A stretch of DNA of 64,000 nt from Pseudobacteroides cellulosolvens ATCC 35603 = DSM 2933 (GTDB lineage: Bacteria; Bacillota; Clostridia; Acetivibrionales; DSM-2933). The position numbers and the translations under genes were made by a program. The stretch lies in contig NZ_LGTC01000001.1 of NCBI RefSeq assembly GCF_001262605.1, positions 5,156,001 to 5,220,000 on the forward strand, in the 5' to 3' direction. How positions within the stretch are numbered: the first letter of the stretch is position 1; every line of letters starts with the position of its first letter. Below are positions 44,774 to 52,900 of this stretch, in pieces. A model generated the notes under the pieces. That model searched no databases. It was not told the origin of the DNA and saw only the letters and a list, made by a program, of their open reading frames with translations.

Positions 44774-45493
44774 CTACTGTTCCAAACCCTCCAATAACTC
44801 ACTTACCGACCTCACAGTCCTGTCTGGAATTACTGTTGAGTCAACAGGCAATCCGTTATTCCTATAATCGTTCCAAATTCCCAGTATTCCAAGCTTTTGA
44901 GGCCCTTCCACATCCCATTCAAGGTTATCTCCTATCATCCAGGTATCCTCAGCCTTTACTCCAAGCCTTTCCAAAGCTAATAAATAAACTTCAGGCTCGG
45001 GCTTTCCAAAACCTGTTTCTCCTTCAACCAATATAGTATCAAAGAACTTTTCCAGCTGAAACTTCTCAATTTTTGCCCTCTGCTCACATATTCCTCCATT
45101 AGTTACCAGTGCTAGCCTGACTCCTCTTTTTCTCAGTTCAACCAAAGTATCCTGGGCTTTATCAAACATTTTCATACTTTCCAAGTGTCTCTTCTGAAAT
45201 AACTGGGCCATTTCGTCAGAATAACCTTCATCCCTGCCGCCTAAGCCTTCTATTGTCATTTTTATAAGATTTCTTCTTGCCAGAAGCATATCCTGCCTGC
45301 CGATCTTATGACGCTGCTTCTCGCTCCAGTACCAATTTCTTATGCTATACAATTTACTTATAAAAACTTCATATTCAAAAAGATTATATTTATCTATGAA
45401 GTATCTGGAAACTTCATCCCATATTTCATTAGATATTCCGCCTGATAGTATTATAGTGTCGTCCATATCAAAAAGTATGGCTTTTGGTAACAT
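44774..45493 (-). CDS. HAD-superfamily hydrolase
   Basis: 239 residues, ATG shortly after a GGGG site. HAD motif I FDMDDT (nucleophile Asp9, acid Asp11), motif II VTNG, Lys in GFGKPEPE and motif III GDNLEWDVEG are complete, with a C1-type helical cap between residues about 20 and 95. Resembles YjjG/pyrimidine-nucleotidase-like and phosphoglycolate-phosphatase-like enzymes; the substrate cannot be assigned. Same strand as the RNA-repair genes, 116 bp upstream of DUF4419. Confidence 0.87.
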   Translation of the reverse strand: MLPKAILFDMDDTIILSGGISNEIWDEVSRYFIDKYNLFEYEVFISKLYSIRNWYWSEKQRHKIGRQDMLLARRNLIKMTIEGLGGRDEGYSDEMAQLFQKRHLESMKMFDKAQDTLVELRKRGVRLALVTNGGICEQRAKIEKFQLEKFFDTILVEGETGFGKPEPEVYLLALERLGVKAEDTWMIGDNLEWDVEGPQKLGILGIWNDYRNNGLPVDSTVIPDRTVRSVSELLEGLEQ

Positions 45494-45515
45494 TTTTTTA
45501 CCCCATTTCTATTTT

Positions 45516-45615
45516 AGGCATGTTTAAAATAGAACTTCCTGTATAATTTCGCTTTCGTGTTAATTTAACTCGTGAACACACGCTCAAAACGGGAAGTGAT
45601 TTTTCAATCATGCCT
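45516..45615 (+). repeat. About 100-bp structured intergenic repeat (family R1), copy C
   Basis: Ends AGGCATG/CATGCCT. Inner stem ACTTCCTG facing CGGGAAGT (one G-T). Located 22 bp upstream of the HAD start codon between divergent genes, so this copy is not at a transcript end. Confidence 0.85.
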
Positions 45616-45931
45616 TAATTCTCTTTAAAATTATATCACAATAAGATTCTGAGTAAATTATACTATTGTAATGCAAAAAATAACAACATGTATCTCTGAA
45701 CTGAATATACTTTTATAGCTTTACTTAAACAACACTATTTGTAATGTCCTAAAGAAATGGGTTATCTGGAGTTATACAAATGTAAATATAGTAGAGGAGA
45801 ACATTGATATTACCGTGAAAAATTGTGGTGTAAGTATACACCATAATTTCCTAGACATTAAAAAAATTAATTTTGAAAACAATAATAATATTATAATTTA
45901 AATAAAAATTAAAAGAAAGCAGGTTAAATCA
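45616..45931. other. Intergenic region with a hairpin
   Basis: AT-rich. The clear element is a hairpin at 45820-45849 with arms AAATTGTGGTGTA and TACACCATAATTT around AGTA (one mismatch); no T run follows. A GAGGAG ribosome-site-like sequence at 45794 leads only to a four-codon frame. Confidence 0.45.
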
Positions 45932-46219
45932 ATGGAACCCAGTCAAATTGTATGTCCTTCATGCAAAAGCAATATCCTTACAGCAAAATACGAAGCAAAG
46001 TATGTATATTCATATATCATTGATTCCAATGCTCCCGGACTAAAAAACAAGGAGGAATTGCTTCCTTTTCTTTATGATAACCGTGAGCAGGTTGAAGCTA
46101 GGCAATACATAAAATGCGAGTCCTGCGGCAAGCAGTTCCCTTGCTTCTTTTCAACAAAAAGTAGCGGTATTGATTATAATGACCTGCAAAAAATTCTCAG
46201 TAATGATAACAACATCTAA
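45932..46219 (+). CDS. Small zinc-ribbon-like protein
   Basis: 95 residues. Two Cys pairs, CPSCKSN (9-12) and CESCGKQF (about 62-65), form a likely four-Cys zinc site separated by an acidic, Tyr-containing insert. The start is ATG after AAAGCAGG at nine bases. Function unknown; such ribbons often bind nucleic acid or act as accessory subunits. Followed by a terminator shared with the convergent gene. Confidence 0.7.
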   Translation: MEPSQIVCPSCKSNILTAKYEAKYVYSYIIDSNAPGLKNKEELLPFLYDNREQVEARQYIKCESCGKQFPCFFSTKSSGIDYNDLQKILSNDNNI

Positions 46220-46265
46220 GAGTATTTCAAAAATACATAATGCCCTTCTTAGTATCAATAAAGCC

Positions 46266-46296
46266 GCTGGTAAATGTAACCAGCAGCCCATTTTTT
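46266..46296. terminator. Intrinsic terminator between convergent small genes
   Basis: GCTGGT/ACCAGC hairpin with a seven-base loop and a T run at 46291-46296. Confidence 0.7.
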
Positions 46297-46543
46297 ACTC
46301 ATCAAGAAACTTTTCCTGTGCATCCTTCAACTCACCCGGGTTTAGGGTATCAACCGAATAGTTTTCAATTTCATTTTCTCCTTCACATCCTTTTTGGCAA
46401 TACCAACTTTTAACCCTGGCTTCTATTTCGGCATCTGTACCTTCTACTTTGTATGGATATACTCGGATTAGCTCTCTGGTCTCATTATCCCTTAACCCAA
46501 CCCTTCCAGCAGCTTCAAATTTCCCTTGAAATTTTCTTCCCAT
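46295..46543 (-). CDS. Conserved-looking small protein, 82 residues
   Basis: ATG after GAGGAG at eight bases. Charged, soluble sequence: MGRKFQGKFEAAGRVGLRD at the start, WYCQKGCEGENEIE in the middle, LNPGELKDAQEKFLDE at the end. Two Cys residues three apart might bind metal or form a disulfide. Not recognised. Convergent with the zinc-ribbon gene. Confidence 0.65.
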   Translation of the reverse strand: MGRKFQGKFEAAGRVGLRDNETRELIRVYPYKVEGTDAEIEARVKSWYCQKGCEGENEIENYSVDTLNPGELKDAQEKFLDE

Positions 46544-46859
46544 TTATAAATCTCCTCATAAAGAAATTACGTTTTATTTATTTTTTTACATATAGTTTAA
46601 GGAAATTAACTCGTTTTATACTTCCATGGAAATTAAAAGTTTTATTAATCTTTTGTATTTTACATATCCTAATTGGGAAGTAAAATTTTTAATCATTACT
46701 TAATTAACAATTATATATACCAGATAATAATAAAGGCATCTCAAAAATGCATTATTAAAGTATTCTTTTAACATCATTAATTCAGCTTTTTGAGATGTCC
46801 TATTGACCAAATTATTATCTGTTTATACCTAAATCATATACAACAAGGAGTAAAATAAA
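46544..46859. other. Divergent intergenic region, 316 bp
   Basis: It holds an A/T inverted repeat (ATTAAAAGTTTTA from 46632 facing TAAAATTTTTAAT ending about 46694) and repeat R2 copy 2. Bases 46632-46652 match 11875-11895 of the MITE-like element at 20 of 21 positions. Confidence 0.45.
46734..46801. repeat. About 70-bp hairpin repeat (family R2), copy 2
   Basis: Arms AGGCATCTCAAAAA (46734-46747) and TTTTTGAGATGTCCT (46787-46801) pair with one bulged base. Relative to copy 1 at 14636 the central pair T-A has become C-G on both arms, a compensated change. It ends 58 bp before the CDF gene start. Confidence 0.7.
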
Positions 46860-47729
46860 ATGGAAAATCAATATGATAGAATTAAAATAGGTGAGCGTGG
46901 TGCACGTATCAGTATATTTGCTTATATTATTTTATCGGTATTTAAATTAATAACAGGCTATCTTTCAGAATCGGAGGCACTCACAGCAGATGGTCTTAAT
47001 AACTCGACGGATATTATTGCTTCATTAGCAGTATTGATTGGGCTGAAGATATCTAGAAAACCGGCAGATGAAAACCATCACTATGGACATTGGAGGGCTG
47101 AGACTGTATCTTCACTAATTGCGTCATTGATCATGATTGGTGTCGGGCTAAATGTTCTATATAATGCCATAAGATCAATAATAAACTTCAAAGCTCCTAC
47201 TCCTGACATAACTGCTGCTATTGTAGGAATTATTTGTGCTGGAGCAATTTATTTAGTATATCTCTATAATAAAAAGATAGCACTTTCCATTAAAAGCTCG
47301 GCACTTATGGCTGCAGCAAAGGATAATTTGTCTGATGCCTGGGTCAGTGTAGGTACATCAATCGGAATTATTGCATCTCAATTCGGGCTGGCATGGATTG
47401 ACCCTGCAGCAGCTATAGTTGTAGGAATATTAATCTGTAAAACCGGATGGGATATTTTTCGCGAAGCGGCACATAACTTAACTGATGGGTTTGATAAAAA
47501 AAGCCTGGATAATATATTCAAAATAGTATGCCAAGTACCTGGAGTATTAAATGTAAAAAATGTTAGAGGTCGCGTATATGGAAATAACATTATGGTTGAT
47601 GTGAGCATAATTGTTGATGCTTCTCTTAACATTTCACAGGGGCATAAAATCACTGAAGATATAGAAAGCCATCTTAAAAGTAAATTTGATGTTATTGATG
47701 CTGTTGTCCATATTGAACCTGACAAATAA
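46860..47729 (+). CDS. Cation diffusion facilitator, probably manganese type
   Basis: 289 residues, ATG behind AAGGAG. Six membrane segments in the first 205 residues and a C-terminal cytoplasmic metallochaperone-like domain. Transport-site residues are ADGLNNSTD in TM2 and DNLSD in TM5 (Asp155/Asp159). The DxxxD motif in TM5, instead of the HxxxD of zinc carriers, is associated with Mn-exporting CDFs. Usually a proton antiporter exporting metal. R2 copy 2 lies upstream; no metalloregulator gene is adjacent. Confidence 0.92.
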   Translation: MENQYDRIKIGERGARISIFAYIILSVFKLITGYLSESEALTADGLNNSTDIIASLAVLIGLKISRKPADENHHYGHWRAETVSSLIASLIMIGVGLNVLYNAIRSIINFKAPTPDITAAIVGIICAGAIYLVYLYNKKIALSIKSSALMAAAKDNLSDAWVSVGTSIGIIASQFGLAWIDPAAAIVVGILICKTGWDIFREAAHNLTDGFDKKSLDNIFKIVCQVPGVLNVKNVRGRVYGNNIMVDVSIIVDASLNISQGHKITEDIESHLKSKFDVIDAVVHIEPDK

Positions 47730-47743
47730 CAATCTTGGATGAC

Positions 47744-48241
47744 TTATGATACAAATCTAATATATTCATCCAATACCCTAGAAAGAGTATATAAATAGTC
47801 TTTAATTTCTTTATCCTGTACAAGAATCCTAAAAACCTTTAGTATATCTCTTTTAAATTTTCTGCTTATTTTAATTTCAGCCTCATCAAACAATAATGGA
47901 CATAAATACTTTGCTCTTGGATCTTCAATTATAGAAAGTCTTCCCACCGAATCAAGATATGGAGCAAAAGGGAAAATTCTACAAGCTAAGGGGCGAAGCT
48001 TTCTTTTGCACATACCTTGGCATATTGCAAAAAGAATATCTGAATTTCCAAAAGATTCACTTCTAATATTTAAGAATCCTGAATCAGTGTGAAGCACTTC
48101 TTCACCTGGATATAAATGCATGCCGTTGTTGCTGCCACCGGAACAACATTTTTTATCACACACAAGACCGCAGTCAAATCTTAATGGCGTGGAGTTTTCC
48201 AATATTCTGTATGTTTTTTTGTATAATATTTTTTTATTCAT
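47744..48241 (-). CDS. YkgJ-type cysteine-cluster protein
   Basis: 165 residues from the ATG at 48241 (AAGGTG upstream), preferred over an upstream in-frame ATG. Cys motifs are FDCGLVCDKKCC near 20-30 and CQGMCKRKLRPLACRIFPF near 75-95, then YLCPLL; this matches the putative zinc- or iron-chelating YkgJ/UPF0153 family, often linked to protein or RNA modification. Soluble. Convergent with the CDF gene. Confidence 0.8.
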   Translation of the reverse strand: MNKKILYKKTYRILENSTPLRFDCGLVCDKKCCSGGSNNGMHLYPGEEVLHTDSGFLNIRSESFGNSDILFAICQGMCKRKLRPLACRIFPFAPYLDSVGRLSIIEDPRAKYLCPLLFDEAEIKISRKFKRDILKVFRILVQDKEIKDYLYTLSRVLDEYIRFVS

Positions 48242-48429
48242 AAATGCACCTTCATCAAAAGAGACCAACCTTTCATTACTAGACTTAATTATAACATTAT
48301 TAATTTTGCAGTCAATAAATAACACTTAAACATTTAGGATACAAAAGAATAACGAAAAACTTGATGGGGAACATACCGCGTCCCCCTCTTAATGACATGT
48401 ACATAAGTCTGGCCTATTTTGAAAAGTGT

Positions 48430-49077
48430 TTATTCCTGTAAATCTTTAAAACACAGATACCAATCAATACACATTAAGCCTTGGGGATTTTGTACCCTTT
48501 CAATTAGCTCCTTATATGTTTTGGGATAGGGTACAATTACCGGCTGCCCAGGCATCCAGTTAGCTGGAGTAACGACCTTTTCCTTATCTGTAGTTTGTAG
48601 AGCATCAATTAGCCTTATAATTTCAGGTATGTTCCTGCCATTAGTTGATGGATATTGCAATATCGCCCTTATAATTCCTTTCGGATCAATAATAAATACA
48701 CTTCTGACAGTCTCCGATTTGTTCAAATCTGGTGCAATCATACCATATAGCCGTGCAACTGATGCATCTCTGTCAGCTACAATCGGGAAGGGAATTTGTA
48801 TTCCTGTATTTTGATAAATATTATAAACCCATGCCAGGTGTGACGGATTACTGTCAATACTCAAGCCTAAAAGGCAAGCATTTCTTTGTACAAAGTATGG
48901 ATAATACCTTGCAAAAGCAATAAATTCGGTAGTGCACACAGGCGTAAAATCTCCAGGATGAGAAAAGAAAACTAGCCATTTTCCCTCATAATCAGATATC
49001 TTTAAAGGTCCAAAAGTTGTTGTTGCACTAAAATCAGGGGCCTTCATACCTATTTTTAAAGGTTCATTATCAGTCAT
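48430..49077 (-). CDS. Peroxiredoxin, Prx6/AhpC-TSA type
   Basis: 215 residues from the second ATG (49077), which is better spaced from AAGGG than the ATG at 49080. Thioredoxin-fold motifs: FFSHPGDFTPVCTTE with peroxidatic Cys48, VADRDASVARLYGM, RSVFIIDPKG and a Prx6-like C-terminal extension (TPANWMPGQPVIVPYP). A second Cys pair near the end (MCIDWYLC) could resolve the sulfenic acid. Detoxifies H2O2 or organic peroxides, useful for an anaerobe. Monocistronic. Confidence 0.93.
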   Translation of the reverse strand: MTDNEPLKIGMKAPDFSATTTFGPLKISDYEGKWLVFFSHPGDFTPVCTTEFIAFARYYPYFVQRNACLLGLSIDSNPSHLAWVYNIYQNTGIQIPFPIVADRDASVARLYGMIAPDLNKSETVRSVFIIDPKGIIRAILQYPSTNGRNIPEIIRLIDALQTTDKEKVVTPANWMPGQPVIVPYPKTYKELIERVQNPQGLMCIDWYLCFKDLQE

Positions 49078-49146
49078 CATATCACCCTTAAAATAAAACT
49101 CTTATATATATTATGAGTGGTTATGTTTATCTGTGTTATTATGTTA

Positions 49147-49578
49147 CTATCTCTTATAACTTAATAGTAAAATACCTCCTATACAAAGTACCATGCCAAT
49201 TACGTTTATGCTCGACAAACTCTCTTTGAAAAATGAAATGCCGATTGGAACAAGCAAAATAGTAACTGCTACATTAGAAAAAAGTGCACCTAAGCTGATA
49301 TTCCACCCCGCCCTATATGCCAGCAAAAATCCCAGCTCTAATCCTATAACAGCAAATCCTAAGACAAAACTTGTCCAATTAAGCTTTCTAATGGAGTTCA
49401 CCAGGCTTATCTCACTTGGATAGAACGGCAAAATAATCAGGCACACAACAATAGCAGTAATATACGTTGCAATAAGCGAAACAAAAGGATTAACATTATT
49501 GGGAATAGACTTCTGAAAAATATGGTAAAAAGTATTTGATACTATTGTTAAAGCAATTGCAATAAAATAAAACAGCAT
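49147..49578 (-). CDS. Small DMT-type membrane protein (single EamA-like repeat)
   Basis: 143 residues, ATG after AGGAGGA. About five hydrophobic helices; VSNTFYHIFQKS at the start and GLELGFLLAYRAGWNISLGALFSN then FFKESLSSINVIGMVLCIGGILLL resemble one half of an EamA/drug-metabolite transporter. Half-size members work as dimers. Substrate unknown. Upstream of the peroxiredoxin on the same strand, 66 bp apart. Confidence 0.82.
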   Translation of the reverse strand: MLFYFIAIALTIVSNTFYHIFQKSIPNNVNPFVSLIATYITAIVVCLIILPFYPSEISLVNSIRKLNWTSFVLGFAVIGLELGFLLAYRAGWNISLGALFSNVAVTILLVPIGISFFKESLSSINVIGMVLCIGGILLLSYKR

Positions 49579-49967
49579 ACACTTCCTCCTCTCGTGTTAT
49601 GTAGGTTTATGTATTATAGCATTAACAGAATAATGGTTAACATAACATGGAACATAATTCTATGTTATTATGAAGAATTATTGAAATATACTTACAAATT
49701 ATTTATAATGGTGTATATAAGTATGTGGGTTTTATTATAACATAACAATCAGGAATTGGTTTTTAATATTGAGAAATGTAAGTATGCGGTACGCTTGAAA
49801 ACTCAATATGTATTGTAGAAAAAGCTTGACTGTTTATAATGTCAAGCTTTTTTAATCTCTAAGAAAAATCAATCTTGTTGGTTTCCTAAACCTGGACACA
49901 ATAGCCGCTGTGCGGTTTTGTCAAATACTTATAAATATTTAAATAACTAATTTTATGGGGGGAGTAT
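49579..49967. other. Intergenic region upstream of the S8 protease gene, 389 bp
   Basis: Contains a plus-strand intrinsic terminator at 49819-49853 although no plus-strand gene precedes it, and a small CCGC/GCGG hairpin near 49912. A leader transcript or small RNA could end at this terminator. The ribosome site of the next gene is GGGGGGAG. Confidence 0.5.
49819..49853 (+). terminator. Orphan intrinsic terminator
   Basis: AAAAAGCTTGAC/GTCAAGCTTTTTT, perfect 12-bp stem with a T tail, 115 bp before the S8 protease start. Symmetrical enough to work on both strands. Confidence 0.8.
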
Positions 49968-52900
49968 ATGAATAATCAATTTTTGTACAAAGGAAAAAAA
50001 GTATTTATAATTTTAATGTGTATAATATTTATTTTTTCCAGCCTGGTCATGCCAGCAAATGCTAATAATTCGCCTGAGAAATCCGGTCCTGGTATTCTGC
50101 CTGATTACCATCCAACAAATTCTTCAGACAAAAGTATTATAGTCAAGTATAAGGATGAAAAGAAAATCAGCTTTGTCAAACAAACTATAAGTCAAAAGCT
50201 AAATAACTACAAAGTTAATATCAAAAGAAATTTAGGAAATATTGATATTATTGAAACATCAGATGAAGCAGAATATGAGATGGTCCTACATGAGTTAAAA
50301 AATAACCCGTATATAGAATATGCTCAGCCGGACTATAAACTAAAAAAATTAGATATAGGCTTGGAAGATTTATCTTCAAAACAATGGAGTATTGCTAACT
50401 CCGGACAATCCATAATAGATCAGACAGGTGTTTCAGGTATTGATATTAATGTACAACCAGTATGGAATTATCAAAAAGGAAATGAAAATGTAATCGTAGG
50501 AATTCTAGATTCAGGCATTGATATTGACCATCCTGAATTAAAGGATAGTATCTATGTCAATAAAAAGGAAATAGCTGGCAATAACGAGGATGATGACCAT
50601 AACGGATACATAGACGACATTAATGGTTGGGATTTTATGAATTCGGATAGTTCAGTATATGATAATAGCGAAGAAGACTTTCATGCAACTCATATAGCTG
50701 GAATTATTGCTGGAAAACATGATGATAAAGGAATAAATGGTATAGCTCCAGGAGTAAAAATCCTTCCTTTAAAGTTTATGAACGTAAATGGTGGATTTAC
50801 AAGCGATGCGATAGAAGCAATACGTTATGCAAAAAGTATGGGAGTAAAAGTAATCAACTGTTCTTTTGGTGACACAAACTATAATTATGCTTTGGAAAAA
50901 GAAATGAGGGATTCAGGCATATTATTTGTTTGTGGGAGTGGAAACGAAAACGAAAATCTAGACTCTAATTCTTTTTTCCTGCTTCTTTTAATATACCAAA
51001 TAAAATAACCGTTGCAGCAGTTAATAATAAGGGTGAACTCTCCGGTTTTTCCAATTATGGCCGGATAGTTGATATCGCTGCACCCGGTGAAAATATTATA
51101 AGTACAATACCTGAAGGTAAATTTGACTATGCCAGCGGCACGTCTATGGCAACTCCTTTTGTAACGGCTACTGCAGCATTATTATGGAGTATTAATCCTT
51201 CATACAGCTTTTCTAAAGTGAAGGAAGTCATTAAAGTTAGTGCTAAAGAGATTGATTCTCTTAAAGAAAAAGTTGAAACAAGCGGTATGGTGAATGCTTT
51301 TAAAGCTTCACTGCCAGGTTTACTTCCTTATGATAACGGAGTATTGACCAGAACAACTGATAATATCATTGTTAATAATTTTACATCTGGTTCTTTAAGC
51401 GGGTATAGTTTTAACGATATGGTACCTCTTGTGGATGGATGGGTGATTATTGCTGATATTGTAAAAAACAAAGTTTCTATTTTGAACGTGTTTTCAGGAG
51501 AAGTCGCAGAAGAATACCATCTAAATTCATCACCTGATAGAATTGATTTTAATCCTGAAACAGGTAAAATTATTGCTACGCAAAGGTCTTCAAATTACAT
51601 AGCATTAATTGACGCATATACTAATGAAATAAAATATATACCACTTACTGGTAGTTGTCCTGACGTTGTTTTTGCAAAAAATAATTATGCTGCTGCTATA
51701 ATAGAAACAGGCACAGCTTGGTGGGACAAGAAAATTAGTATATTGGACTTGGAAAGCAGTATTGAAATAACCTCAGTGCCTGGTCAAAGTGAAGATTTCG
51801 GGTATTTAGCATATGATAGAAGTACAAATAATATTCTAGCAGGTGAATCTGGAAGCAGCTCATGTTCGCTTCATCAATTTGCATTTGATGAGAATACTAA
51901 AACAATTGAAAAAAAGAATACTATTAGGGATATGGCAGTATTCGCAAATGATCTTGCCATGTCACCTGATGGGCATCATGCTGTCTTTTTAGGTGGAGGA
52001 GGATACACTACTGCCGACATTGACGCAACGAATATAAACAATAAATTAGGCACATGGAACTTAAGTAGCTGCAGCTCAGCTGCTTTTACCAAGGATAGCA
52101 AATATGTATTATTATCAAGTAATTATATTCATATATTTGATGTTCAAACACATACACTTGTTGAAAAGCTATCAAATAAACCCGGTTTATCCAAAGTCAG
52201 CATATCAAACGGAAGCAAGATTGCTTTTGGTAAAGACGGAGACGGAAATCTATTTTATTACATAGTGAATTTACCTTCACCAACAACAGAAACCCCATCT
52301 GTTTCACCTTTAGCTACGCCAACTCCTACTTTATCACAAACATCAACACCAATCGCAGCTTCAACGGCAACACCTACACCAACGATAGTTCTAAATACAA
52401 GCATTCCCGAATTGACTAGAATGACAGATAATATTGATGTGAATAATCTTTCTTCTGGTAGCATAAGCGGATACAATATTTCCGATATGATTCCTGTTGC
52501 CGATGGATGGGCAATTTTGTCGGATATTTCTCAAAACAAAGTTTTAATTATTAATGCTTTAACAGGTGATACTAAAAAATCATTTCAATTAAATGAATCT
52601 CCTGGAAAAATTGATTTCAATCCTGAAAATGGAAAGATTATAGCCGCTCAGTATTCATCCAATAGCGTTGCATTAATTGATCCCTATACAGAAAATATAA
52701 AATATATACCCGTTTCCGGTAGTCCTCTGGATGTAGTTTTTGCAAAAAACAATTATGCAGTTGTTTTATTATCAACAGGTGAAGCATGGTATGATAAAAA
52801 GATCAGTGTTTTTGATTGGAATAGCGGTGTGGAAGCAGCTTCATTTTCTGCCCAAAGTGAAGCTTACAATTTTTTAGCATGTGATAGGGCTACAAATAAT

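Noticed and set aside
45794-45910. Small ORF downstream of GAGGAG in the intergenic region
   Set aside because: The TTG at proper spacing gives only four codons; the longer GTG frame is too far from the ribosome site and AT-biased.
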